Shown one piece after another: positions 32,168-43,745 of a stretch of 64,000 nt of DNA. Location: NCBI RefSeq assembly GCF_000283155.1, contig NW_004454207.1, positions 5,720,379-5,784,378 of the forward strand, given 5' to 3'. The notes under the pieces are model-generated. The model was not told the origin of the DNA. It ran no database searches and was given only the letters and a program-made list of their open reading frames with translations. The DNA comes from Ceratotherium simum simum. Its lineage: Eukaryota; Chordata; Mammalia; Perissodactyla; Rhinocerotidae. Position numbers and translations under genes: made by a program. Numbering within the stretch: the first letter of the stretch is position 1; every line of letters starts with the position of its first letter.

Positions 32168-33064
32168 GTGGGATCTCAGTCCAGAACAGCTCCTTTGGGA
32201 ACAGTCAAAATCCATCTTCCACATCCTGGGGAACTCAAGAGGGTGGTCCTTATCATTACTCCCTAATGCTCCTTCCCCTACCTGGGTAGCAGCAGGCAGG
32301 GCAGTAAGCTGAACAGATATCCAATCAGGAATGTGAGGTCAGCCTTCTTTCCTGCAAATAGTCCCCAATTATTCAAAGTGTAGCCTCTCCTCACAGAAAG
32401 AAGAGAGGATTATCTCTCTTCTTGAACACTATTCTTCCCCAAAAGTTCACCTATCTCTTATTCCGGAACAATCTTCCCCTTGCATGGAGTGGGGCAGGGG
32501 GGGAGTGGATAAAAGTTCTACTGCTCCTCCCCACAGTACAGTAAGCAGATGGCTGGCCCCAGCCATGGCTACTTTTGTAAATTTGAGGTGTGACCTGCTT
32601 AATCCCTTTTGTTTTCAGAAATGGGACTTAATTTTCAAGGCCTGAAAAAAAAAAACTAGAGAAAATCCCACTCAACACCATCTCTTTACATAAGTAAGAC
32701 AACATGGAACTCCAATCAGACTTACACTGAAGGAAGAGGGCTTGAACCCTACAGCAAAGGATTGGCAAGTGAATGTCATTTTTATGATACGTACGTTTTG
32801 TGATTCTTGACTTGAATTGACTTTTTCAGTTAACAGATCTTTTCAGATTACTTCAAATAAGAGGACTTATATGTAATGGAAGCATCCAATGTGAGATATC
32901 TTTAAAGTTACCCAGTTTCTCCTCAAATATCTTCTCCTATTATTTGTTATAAATAGTTAATCATCTGCAGTGTTCTGGATGTACGACAAATAAAAGGTGC
33001 TCCTCTTTTGCTTCTTGAGGTTCTGCAGTTGCAATTCAGCTTACTACTGTTACCTTTTTAAAAT
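32168..33064. other. No gene or named repeat
   Basis: Somewhat richer in GC and pyrimidine runs than the flanks (32170-32600), with a G-run GGGGCAGGGGGGGAGTGG at about 32491-32508. No open frame or element boundary is recognised. ERV internal sequence was considered, but no gag or pol frame is seen. Confidence 0.4.
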
Positions 33065-33075
33065 AACTATTCCTG

Positions 33076-33277
33076 GGGCTGGTCCAGTGGCATAGTGGTT
33101 GAGTTCACGCACTCTGCTTTGGCAGCCCAAGTTTCACGGGCTCAGATCCTGGGCGTGGACCTACACACTGCTCATCAAGCCATGCTGTGGTGGCATCCCA
33201 TATACAAAAAAATAAAGGAAGACTTGCACAGATGTTAGCTCAGGGCCAATCTTCCTCACCAAAAAAAAAAAAAAAAA
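33076..33277 (+). mobile_element. ERE SINE, one tail module
   Basis: It has the head GGGCTGGTCCAGTGGCATAG, a B-box-like GGCTCAGATCC, the AAGCCATGCTGTGGTGGC body, one GATGTTAGCTCAGGGCC module and a pure poly-A of about 19. The 11-bp target repeat AACTATTCCTG lies at 33065-33075 and 33278-33288. A long intact A-tail suggests a young copy. Confidence 0.96.
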
Positions 33278-33288
33278 AACTATTCCTG

Positions 33289-34194
33289 AACAACTTCCTT
33301 AGATTCTGCCGTTATAGAATTTGCCTCGATGAATTTGCCTCAACGTAGTTATTTCATTTCCCACCACTTGTCTTCTAAAACAGTCAATACGAAAACTTTT
33401 TTTAAGCTATAGAAGATTCTAGAACAGAGATTATAAATAGTTTCTCATGCCTATCTTGCCCATTCTTTCAAAGTGTTGTAACCTGTTGCCTTCACTGAGT
33501 CTCTGCTGTGTCAAATAAAACAGATTCCTTTCAATACAAAAGATTCCTTGCAATGCAAATCACCAAAGTGGTTTTTTGATTTTTAACAAATTTGTTGTTC
33601 ACCAAGTGTTAATCTTACTCATAAAATGCATTTACAAGTATAGGTTTGCAATATAGTAACAAGTGAGAAGCTTCAAGTTTGCTTTTGGTTATAACTTGTT
33701 GCTTTCAAGATCATTGCTATCACAGCAACCCAATAAAATCTCTAAGAAAAAAACTATCCTTGAATAAACAATTTCTATTGAGTTTTTTCTTTAGCTGGTC
33801 CTATATTTTAACCTCTTTTCACATACATGCTTGCCTAAACATTTAAACACTCCCTTCATCCTTATTGATCTAGTAATAATAAATAGTATGCTAACTCAGT
33901 AACAAGGACTAGAATAACCATTATAACTGACCTATAGATTCCAGCCTCTCTTAAACCTTTATTAATCACTACTAACTTTGTGTCATCTCACATATTGCAG
34001 TAGCCCTGCTTATTACTGCTTCTGATAATTTACTGCAAAGCCACTTTGCATAAATGCTGGCTTGAGCTTTTGAAATCTTAATTTCTATTTTCAAAATTAT
34101 TCTCAAGTCAATGGTATGTATTTTTAATTTAGAGAGTTTTATTTACAAGGGCTTTGATGAAACCCTAAAGATCAGTACTCAATAATAGTGTCTC
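33289..34194. other. No gene or recognised repeat
   Basis: AT-rich, only short frames. A small local repeat, GATTCCTTTCAATACAAAA then GATTCCTTGCAATGCAAAT, is at about 33523-33560. Confidence 0.45.
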
Positions 34195-34199
34195 TTAAT

Positions 34200-34325
34200 A
34201 TCTGATCTACAGTCACCTGCATCAGAATCACCTGGAATGCTTCCTCACGGTCCCGGATCCTGAACAGGAATCTCAGAGGATGATGATCTGAGAACCTGTG
34301 TAAGTGATTCTATGGATGCCAACTT
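34200..34325 (+). mobile_element. hAT-Charlie relic
   Basis: CACCTGCATCAGAATCACCT, GGAATGCTTCCTCACGG, GGAATCTCAGAGGATGATGA and ATCTGAGAACCTGTGTAAG follow the same family as 13575, truncated at the right. Confidence 0.5.
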
Positions 34326-34537
34326 TAAAATGTCAGAAAAACTTCACTGTCCAAAGAATATTTTAAAATAATGAAAACCACCAAGGCAATGACATATAAC
34401 AAGATTATCTCTAGTGACACATATGAGAAACACATTTCTACCATTTGAGGCCAGTATATAAAGAGTCTATTTCTCCCAGTATATATAACTGCCTGAGATT
34501 AGATAGAAGCCACTTTAACTCACTCAGTTTTTGCAAC

Positions 34538-34660
34538 ATACATTCATTCAACAAATATTCGTTGAATGCATACTATATGCCAAGCACTAGGCAATAAAAT
34601 GATGACCTAAAGACATACTCATCTTTCCCTGGCAGACAGTGCACAATGAGAGACTTGGCT
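34538..34660 (-). mobile_element. L2 3' end, antisense
   Basis: ATTCATTCAACAAATATTCG, TTGAATGCATACTATATGCC and AAGCACTAGGCAATAAAATG are the antisense L2 terminus. An apparent sense L2 tail (GTGGTGCCTAGCACAG...AATAATCAATAAA) follows at 34838-34885. Confidence 0.7.
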
Positions 34661-37084
34661 AGGCATCTTTCTCCAAACAATTCAAGATGGGCTATAAATT
34701 TAATAGCCAAGTCCAAGGTGAGGTTTCTCCAGATGACAGTTTGCAAGCTAGACTGGAGTCTCAATCCTATTGATTAGGTTAAACTGTTTGTAATGGGAAG
34801 GGCTGTTTATCATTTATCTTTGTGCCTGCCCACCCCCTGTGGTGCCTAGCACAGTTTTTCTTTCACATGGCAAATAATCAATAAAAAGGTTTTAAGTGAG
34901 TATAACTGAATATTTTATATACCTTTCTATTTAAAAAAAAAACTTGAAATATACCATGCATTTTTACTGGGGCAAGATAAATGTTAGAAACATAATTTCC
35001 TAGGTTTATGCCATACCTGTATTTTCAAGATAATTAGGTTCTTGGTTTTGACAAGTGTTTTAATAATTATATCCTAAAAAGGCTGAGGCAGCTTCCAAAA
35101 CTAACACATGCGTTATGACTATAAAAAACATCAAAAGTTTTTGAATGGGACACCTAAAGAAAAAGTAACTTTTCCCTGAAGGAATAATGGTAATTTTTTT
35201 AGTGATAAAAAATTATCATCAAATGCTGAATTGAATTAACCAGTTAAAAAAAATACCTTAATGCAAGCAGTAATCCTCATGTAGCCCTTCTGGAATTTCA
35301 ACTTTCATTATCTTCCATGACCCAAAAAATCTACAAATACTCAAGAGCTGCTTTGTCTTCTGGAACAAAGCTATTGCTTAACGTTATTGTGGATTTTATA
35401 AGAAAATTCAGGATCGAAAATAGAGTTGAGAACAGAATCTCTATGGTGTATTACAAAGTATTATTTGCTTCAGCCAACTCCAGTAACTGGCAGTAGATTC
35501 TGAAAAGTATGTTAAAATTAATGCTCTGTGAACAAGTCAAGGCCTTTAACTTTCACTTAGCTCTAAGTTATTAAAAAAAAAAAAAGAAAAGAAATGGAAA
35601 CTAATACTTCTAAAGCAGAACTTGAACACTCTTCCATGTGAATTTGTGGAGCTTTTTCTTTTAACCTTTGACTCTTTCTCCTAGCTGTTGAATGAAACCA
35701 GATAGGATGAGAATTCTGGCTCATTGGTTCTAGTTAAGTAAGATTTTACTGTAGTTTGAAAACTGAATGAGTAGTTTTGCTCAGATAGCACAAGTCAGCA
35801 GACATCTAGTTAATGGAATCCTATGAAAAAATGCCCTATCCTGGACCTTTACATGTTTTACCTTATTTGGTCTCTGATGCTTATTTTATGCCTGGTAGAA
35901 GAAGGATGAGGAGTTTTGCAAGCAGTGTATATAGCAATGGATGGAAGAACATCATTTTACTCCACCAGCCATCAGCCTCCTCTTATTTTTCAATATCATG
36001 TCATCTCTTCCTTTGGCAAATTTACTTCCTTCTAGTGTGTTCCACAGATGATTTTTAGAAATAATACATCAGAACGAGGACTCTTCTCTTTTTGTGGAAG
36101 TTCCTAAAACAATTAAGGTAGAAATATCAGGTACTGTAAGAAAAGGAGAGATCTTTAACATATATATAAAATATTATTGATACTTTGGCTTCATATTTTC
36201 ATAATAATGAAAGAAATGTCCTAATGCTGGAATTTAATTGTTATCATTTAAAAAACACAAAGAAAGCTTACTCTTTTGATTATCACAGTGGTAAGGGGAA
36301 AATATATCTCTCCTTTTTCTTAAATAAAATACAAAAGATAATAAAATAGCCTCCAGTTAATGAGAATATTTAATTAAACAGAACATATTCCTGAACACGT
36401 AAATAAAATTAAGATTCAAATTTCCTTCATGCAAAATAAGTATATGAAAAAGAATAAAATTAATAGGAAAATTTTTATTTTGGTAAAATAAATACACATG
36501 CAGAAATATTCAGTACTTTTGGCTTGAAGACTGTAGTGCTAGCTCATATTGCATCCTTCAGTAATGTTCTTTGCTTTCGAAGGCCCCATTTTACAGGATT
36601 GCAAACACAGCTCAAGAAATTTGAACCTATTGGCCGTTCACACTATGGTGTTTTCATTGGACCCACACCCAGCTAGAATAGTCTCCAGCGAACAGAAGCT
36701 TGAGTTTGGATAAAAGGAAGGAAATTTTGCAACCTGCTTTGCAAGCCAATGAAGCCACTTTGAATCTGAGGGTAGAATGTCAACGGGAGATGAGAGGTAG
36801 TGGAGACTAAGGAAAAAATCTGCCATTTTGCTCAGAGCCCTGGTGGTAGTCAATAGGTGATGGAAAACTATTTCTCTGCAGTGTTTTTAGATATTTTTAG
36901 TAGGATGCCGTTTTCAAGTTATTGATACATAGTTTTCTCTTGGCTTCCATAACACACACTCTCCTGGTTTTCCTCCTATTTTACTGGCTTCCCTTTGTGA
37001 GTCTCCTTTGCTAACTCCTTCTCTAACCTAAATATTGGATATCTCATGGTTCAGTCTCGGCCTTCTTTTCTTTTCCTTCTACTT
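34661..37084. other. No gene; short L2-like tail
   Basis: 2.4 kb of AT-rich DNA. Apart from the short L2-like piece near 34838-34885 and an A-run at 35571-35584, nothing is recognised. The plus frame 35813-36058 (81 codons) has no domain. Confidence 0.45.
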
Positions 37085-38225
37085 TTTCCTTAGTTAGGCT
37101 TATCCAGACCCTGTCTTTAAATACTATCTGTAAGTCAATGTCCCCCAAAGTGTGTGTCCAGTCCCAGATTTTCACCTTAAATCCTAACTCCTGTTCCAAT
37201 TGCCCACTGGATATCTTCACAATGAATAGCTGAAAAGTATCTCAAACTTAACATGTCCAAAATAGAACCATTGGTTTTCTCCCTCAACTTTGTCTCCCTC
37301 CTAGTCGTTCCCATCTCATTTAATGGCCCCACCATTCACCAAGGTGCTCAAGACACAAACATCTAATCTGTTGGCATTTCCTATTGGTTCTACCTCCAAA
37401 ACATGTCTCAAGTCCATCTCCTTGACCATGACCATGTCGTAGTCTATGCCATTTTCTGCCACCTGGACTACTGCAATCATCTCATGCATAGCCTGCCCTC
37501 TTCCTCCCTGGCCCCCTTACAATATTGTCTTCACAGAACAGCCAGACGGTTCTTTAAAAATGTACATCAGGTCAAGTCACCTCCTCAGATCACATTTTTT
37601 GATGACTCCTCAAAGCACTTAGAAAAATGTCTGAACTCCTTTCCTAACATGGCTCCTTGGTCTTACTCCTGCCTCTATCTCCAACCTCATCTCATTCCAC
37701 AATTGCTCTCTAAACAGATTCCAGATACACTGGCCTCAAATGTACCAATCTGTTCCCCTTTCAAGGCATTTGCATTACCCGCTCTGTCTTCCTAGAATGC
37801 TTTTTCCTAGATCTTTGCATGATTAGCTTGTTCTCATTGTTCAAGTCTTAGCTCAAACATGACCACAGAGAGATGTCCCTGACTTTCTTCACCCTATAAT
37901 AGTGGCTTCTGCCACACACATGGTTGTTCTTGATACACTACCCTGTTTGTTTTCTACACACAAAGAATCGAAAATTGGAACCGTCTGTATTTGTTTGCTT
38001 TACTTTTTGTTTTCTGGTTTCTTCACAGAATGTGAGCTCCTTGAAGGCACATACTTCATAAAGTAAGGAACACTTTGCAAACCAAATTATACTATAGAAG
38101 TATTTTAAGAAATTAGTTCATGGTGGCACATGATTTGTATCGCTTACTGTTGTGTCCAATACACTTATCACAGTTTCTGGCACAAGTTTGGCATTCAGTG
38201 AATACTTTTTCAATACATGAATGAC
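37085..38225 (+). mobile_element. L2 (ORF2 3' part and 3' UTR), longest sense copy
   Basis: Sense L2 order: CAAACTTAACATGTCCAAAA, TAATGGCCCCACCATTCACC, CACCTGGACTACTGCAATCA, GGTCAAGTCACCTCCTCAGA, CAAGGCATTTGCATTACCCG, TCTTAGCTCAAACATGACCA and TGTGAGCTCCTTGAAGGCAC. It ends in TTCTGGCACAAGTTTGGCAT and an AATGA-rich tail. The 130-codon frame at 37403-37795 is the L2 ORF2 remnant (HLDYCNHLMHSLP...ALQYCLHRTARRF), not a host gene. Confidence 0.9.
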
Positions 38226-39294
38226 TTAATGAATAGAAAAATGGAAGAATGGAAGGAAGAAAACAGGCTTCAGTCCTCAGATGTCTAGTCCAGGAAAATC
38301 TAGTCTCCTATAACTCAGCCTAGTGTCCCTTCCCTCAACCGTACTTGCATCCCTCCAATCTTAGAAAAAGTAAGAAGGAAACAATGAGGGAAAAGAACAA
38401 GATGGAAGAATTAATATTATTGTCCTCCTTGAATGGAAAGTCAGCTTTTTACATTATCACAGGACAACCTGCCCTTTGTCTCCTCCTTCTGCATCTTGAA
38501 AGGACCCCCTGGGATCTCTCTTTCAGAAGAACCTCTAGAACTTGTCCTGCAGGAAAGCTGGGCATTCCTTTGGTTAGTCCAACTATTTTGAAAAAGTAGA
38601 AAGAATATTACCACATGGTTTCAGTTTCTACCTCCTTTTGAACAACATATCCAAGTAAGTCAACAGAGCTATTTATTTTACAAAGAAAAATATCACTCAT
38701 GAAATTTATTCTCTACTTTTATTAAAATTTTTAAATAGAAACAGATGAATTATCAGATGAATGATAAGCAGATGAATTCATCTCCTATTAAATAAGATAA
38801 TAAGGCTCCTAAAGGATCATTTGTCACAAAGTCTTAAATTCAAGATCTGAAAATATTGTATAATTATAACCATCCACCATAGAAATAGGATATCAGTTCA
38901 TTGATAACATTCTCAGATGAATGTCATTGTTATTATTTCCTTTGAATAATTCAAAAGCATGCCTGTATCTCAAAACAAAAACTAGAAATAGCAATACAAT
39001 TTAGCTGAGCTAATTTGAAAAACAAGGGGAAAACGTATTTAATAAAGAAATTCACAATTAGTCTGGTCATTTCAAGGTACTGTAGCAAAAGAGCCATAAG
39101 CATATTTTATTTCTCATATAAATTTATCGAATTTTGAATGGTTTTGCTTACTTCCCTGTATGAACCAGCTGTATACAGGATGTAAGCTAAGCACTAATAC
39201 TCCCATCTTAACATTTTTTGAAAAGCTTTTCCACTTAGGCAATTAGCTAATTCAACTCCTAGTATGTGCATGGTGGAAACCCAATAGATAAACA
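38226..39294. other. No gene or recognised repeat
   Basis: AT-rich. A small direct repeat (GAAACAGATGAATTATCAGATGAATGATAAGCAGATGAA region, 38730-38777) is built from repeated CAGATGAAT words. The 84-codon plus frame at 38345 has no domain. Confidence 0.45.
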
Positions 39295-39392
39295 TCAATG
39301 ACTTTGATTCAGCAAATATCTAATGAGCATACCCTATGTACAAGGCAATATGCTAAGTGCTGGAGAATACAACGGTAACTAAGACAAGGGGC
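39295..39392 (-). mobile_element. L2 antisense, part 1 (split by MIR)
   Basis: GATTCAGCAAATATCTAATG, ATACCCTATGTACAAGGCAA and TATGCTAAGTGCTGGAGAAT are the antisense L2 3' end. It continues at 39655. Confidence 0.75.
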
Positions 39393-39652
39393 AATAAAAA
39401 TCAGTGGTTAAGAAGACGGACTTTGGAACTATGGCACTGGGTTTAAATTCTGAGCCTATCACTTGGTAACTGAATCATATTGGCAAGTTATTTAACCTCT
39501 CTAAGCCTCACTTATCTCATCTATAAAGCTAAAAGTATTACTTGCCTCATGGGGTAGTTTTAAGGAATAAACGAGGTCACACATGTAAAGGGATTAACAC
39601 AGTGACTGACACATCATAAATGCTCGAAAATGCTTTCTGTTGCCATTGTAAT
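39393..39652 (+). mobile_element. MIR SINE, near full length, inside L2
   Basis: AATCAGTGGTTAAGAAGACG, GGCACTGGGTTTAAATTCTG, AAGTTATTTAACCTCTCTAA, CTTGCCTCATGGGGTAGTTT and GACTGACACATCATAAATGC form a complete MIR order, splitting an antisense L2. Confidence 0.88.
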
Positions 39653-39745
39653 GATTACATGGTCCCTGTCTTCAAGAGCCTAGGATCTAATGGGAGAAAT
39701 AAACATGCATGAAATTATTAAATAGTGGGGCAAAGAGCATGCTGC
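39653..39745 (-). mobile_element. L2 antisense, part 2
   Basis: ACATGGTCCCTGTCTTCAAG, then AGCCTAGGATCTAATGGGAG, continues the antisense L2 interrupted at 39392. Confidence 0.7.
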
Positions 39746-40289
39746 CAAGGCTCCAAGTTTACAAACCACTCTTTTAATTACTAGATGATTTTTGCCACAC
39801 AATAAAATGTCAGTTCTGTCTGCATGCAGAAATCGGTTTGTCATCTTAGATTAATTTGAACAATCTGGTTTTCTGAGTATGGAATTCAATTTGCTCAGTC
39901 TATGAGTTAATATATTATTATTCTTCCGTTCTCTTAAAAAAAAAAACGAAAATAAATAACACTCCTTTACTGGCAATCTTCTATGTGCTTTTATAAAATT
40001 CTGAGCAAAATTATGAAAGGATATCCTAAATTAGAAATATTATTATTAAAGTCCAACTTCCATTTTTATCTTCAACATCCAAGAGGGTATTGTTAAACCT
40101 CAGTACTAGAAGAATAAATGAAATGAGTGACATTGTCAAATTAAAAAGAGCATAGACTGAAATTTTTTAAAGAAGCATTTTGAGTGTGAGTCATACCTCT
40201 CCAAACCCCGGCAATGAGTAAATTCTTGTTCTCAAGATTTGCCTTGAGCTAAGCCTTTTTATCCAATGGTAAGATTATCTGGATAATTC
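39746..40289. other. No gene or recognised repeat
   Basis: AT-rich with an A-run at about 39936-39947. Nothing else recognised. Confidence 0.45.
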
Positions 40290-40435
40290 AATTCAGCAAG
40301 CATTTTATAGATGTTTATAGGTAACATTTCTTATGTATTGGGCACCATGGATGCTCAGATCTGAACAAAACACAGTTCTTTCATTTAAGGACTTATGCTA
40401 ATGGTGAAGACAAACAAGTAAACTACTTCTCCATT
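40290..40435 (-). mobile_element. L2 antisense 3' fragment
   Basis: TTCAGCAAGCATTTTATAGA, TTCTTATGTATTGGGCACCA, CAGATCTGAACAAAACACAG and GGTGAAGACAAACAAGTAAA follow antisense L2, with an internal AT-rich insert. Confidence 0.6.
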
Positions 40436-40576
40436 TATTCTAAAATGTAGATTATTTATTCATATTTATTATCTCTAAAATTGAGATGCATCTTTTAGTC
40501 AATGGCAATTTATAACTGCTATCAGCCAGGTGACATTCATGATGTAGTCACCATTATATATTCATGATGTATTGCC

Positions 40577-41183
40577 TGCATTGGTTATCTATTGCTGCAT
40601 AACAAATTATCCCAAAACTTAGTGGCTGAAGATGACAACATTTATTATATGAAAGATTTTGGAGATCAGGAGATTAGGCATGGCTTAGCTGAGTCCTCTG
40701 GCTCCAGAATACTCACAAGCTGCAATCAAGGTGTTTTCTGAGGCTGTGATTATCTTAAGGCTCAACTGGAGGTGGTTCTGCTTTCAAGCTTACTCATGTG
40801 ATTGTTGACTGGATTCAGCTTCTCATGGGCTATTCAACAGAGGCCTTGGTTCTTCATGAGCTTTTGGCCAGAGACCTCCCTTGGTTCCTTGCCTAGTGGT
40901 CTCCCAATTGGGCAGCTCATGACATGACAGGTGGCTTTATTAGAGTGAGAAAACAAGAGGGAGAGAAAGAGAGAGGGAGAGAGAGAGTCATATAGCCAGA
41001 AAGAAGCCACAGTCTTTTGTAACCTAATCTCAGAAGTGTCATCCCATTATTTTGCCTAATCCTATTCATTAGAAGCAAGTCACTAGGTCCAGCCCATACG
41101 CAAGGGGAGGGAACTATACAAGGATGTGAACACCAGAAGGTGCAGATCATTGGGAGCCCTTTTAGAAGCTGTCTAACACACTG
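40577..41183 (-). mobile_element. MLT1-type LTR, antisense, near full length
   Basis: TTATCTATTGCTGCATAACA, AAATTATCCCAAAACTTAGT, ATGGCTTAGCTGAGTCCTCT, CATTAGAAGCAAGTCACTAG, GGTCCAGCCCATACGCAAGG and GCTGTCTAACACA are the antisense MaLR order. A (GA)n purine run at 40950-40988 lies inside. The 77-codon minus-strand frame there is a shadow. Confidence 0.9.
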
Positions 41184-43355
41184 CCTGTGATTATAGAACT
41201 TAGTTTATTCCTAGGGGTACGAGTGGCTTCAGCAATCCCTTGACATTTCTGTTGACAAACCATTTAAGGACAATTTGAGGAAGGAAGATGAATCCTAGCT
41301 GTCGTAAGATGTTTTGTCAGCAGCTTCAGGTAGCAGAATGGATGTCAGGGGCTTGGGAGAAAATCGAGAGACATGGGTAGAGCACACTTTAAAGAAATGG
41401 TTCAACAACAACACTGCTGATGGGACAATACCATGTGGGGAAAGATGGATATGAATGCCTCTGAATAGCAAATGATTTCGAAAATTTAGACCCTAAATGA
41501 GAAAAGGTTTTAGGAATACCTTGACCAATTTATTTCATGAATATTTTTAATTTTATGAATGTAGTATAGTGATATATGATTAAAATCTGTCTAAATAAAT
41601 GTACAACAGCTCTTTTAATAAGCTTAAAATTAAAAAACTAAATAATATCGAGAGCATCATGTCAGAGTTTAATTGGCAACTTTTTTATTTACAAATGTAC
41701 ATGAAATAATTTCCTACAATTAAAGGCATCTTAAATTCAATGGATTAAGAAACGATTCCAACGCAACATGATGAATTCAAACAACAAAGGTAAGTTATTC
41801 TTGCCTATGAACTCTCTAACTATGCCTGAGAGTCTGCAATCTAGCCAAGATGTGTCTTCAGTGGATCACCCACCTGGACATTTAAATACCTCATTTAAAT
41901 TCCAATAAAAGTGAACACCTAGAACTTCTGAAACACTAGAGAAAAAGAATTAAAGATGATCATAAACAATCTCATGTATTTGTGCAATGGAAATGAAGAC
42001 TTAAGGGATGACAAAAGTGTCCTGTCAAGCATATTAGAAGTAATTTTCATGAAAGTGAGACAACTTTTTATAAGTCCCAACTGTGGTCCCCAATCAGCAG
42101 TCACAGACCCCCCAAATTAGGAATTATTATTAAGGGTCTATGAACCCACATGCATATGAAACGTTTTACGTAGAATGGCTAAATAATATCTCAAACATTT
42201 TTGAACTACTATTTTTCAAATGTATTAAAGATGCTTTGTTATTAATTAAACACATATTATTTTCAAGTAATTTTTAACATGATTTTACCTTTTCAATTGT
42301 GATTTATTTAATCAACAGACATTAGAAATATAACTTTTATCCAGGTGGAGAAGAGTCCATGAAATTTTTACTATAAAAAGATACCATCTATGACAAAAAT
42401 CCTGGGAACCACCGTCCTCAGGCTTCCTGAGTCACAAACCTAAGCATGTTCAAAAATGATTCATTTTCTACATCCTCATACCCCAAGGAAAATCATTTAT
42501 CTCCGTGTTACTGGATAAAGACCTATCTCTTGCTATCACTCTTCCTATTTAAAATTTCATACCCATAGATAAAACTTGTCATGATTTTACAAAGAACTCC
42601 ATTTTTATTCCAACATGTTGAAAGAAAATCCGTTTTGTTCCTGAGAATAATGATTTGAATTCTAAAAGGATTTCTTTTTCTCTCTTGGTTCCTTAAAGTC
42701 AGATTTTTTCTTTTAACTAATGGCAAGCCATCTTTCATTTTTTAATAGCATTACCCTAAGAACGTTGGTTTAATTTTTTCAACTTAAATGGTTGAGTCAC
42801 AGTGCAATGATTATTTCATTATACAATTAAGAACCCAGAATACCAAAAATTAGCCAAGATGGTAAAACTATTAGTGTTCTGTCACAGCTAAAATGATTCA
42901 TTTGCTTACTACCAGAGATTAAATTAGTCGTAATTCAGCTATACAGCCGATAAAATGGAAAGAGAAAATTTTAGTAAGTATACTCTTATTAACATGTTTT
43001 CTATTCATAAGAGGCTTCAAGTGTCTCTTGATATGAGATCTAGGGTTAACAAAAAATTTAAATACATGCTCATATTGTTCTACACATAACGAGAACAGTT
43101 GCCATTGATTTGTAGGTTCAAGATCAAGAAAGTGATTCAATTTGAGTATATGTTGTTTTGAATAAAGCAGGCTCAAAGACCATGTCCATACTGATATAAG
43201 GCAAACTAAAAAACCTCTTCTTATACCGCTGTTCATTTGGTAAATTTCTCAAATACCCACTTGATAAGGAAAATGGAAGTAAGGAGCTCTATTTTCAATT
43301 GGCAATTAAGCATTAGGTATAAGAAATAGGTGTGGATAGCTGGCCAATTCATTAT
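41184..43355. other. No gene or recognised repeat
   Basis: 2.2 kb, AT-rich. Minus-strand frames at 41919, 42523 and 42919 (61-105 codons) show no recognisable domain and no exon boundaries. Confidence 0.45.
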
Positions 43356-43745
43356 TTAAGTCTTCAATCAACAAACATTTATTGAGTGACTTGTATGCTC
43401 CCAACATGAGGCTAGGGCTGGGTAGACAGCAGTGAATGATACTTGATGCCCCTGCCCTCAAGAAGCTTGAAATCTATTGGGGATTCAGAAAAGAAATAAA
43501 CTATTACAAATTAGTGTCAAAGGCACTACAAAAATGGTTAATCCAGGATGCTTTGGAATTGTAGGAGAAGTTCAATCCAGTGATAAAGAATCAAGGAAGA
43601 CTTCTCAGGGAAAGTTAGCCCGGCAACTGGTGGAGTGATGGGTAGGGATGGGTTAGAGGAGGGTTCCAAACAGAGAGAAGAGCATGCATGAAGATCCCCA
43701 TGAGAAAGAGCATGGGTGGGATTGGGGAACTGAAAGGTTCAGCCT
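43356..43745 (-). mobile_element. L2 antisense 3' part
   Basis: CAACAAACATTTATTGAGTG, GGTAGACAGCAGTGAATGAT, CCTGCCCTCAAGAAGCTTGA, AAGGAAGACTTCTCAGGGAA and GAGAGAAGAGCATGCATGAA follow the antisense L2 in order. Confidence 0.8.

Noticed and set aside
32168..32700. GC-richer patch as a possible promoter or first exon
   Set aside because: It has few CpGs, no open frame and no TATA/Inr arrangement I could support. The G-run alone is not enough.
37403..37795. 130-codon plus-strand frame with a protein-like look
   Set aside because: The sequence and translation follow the L2 ORF2 3' end, so it is a LINE remnant.
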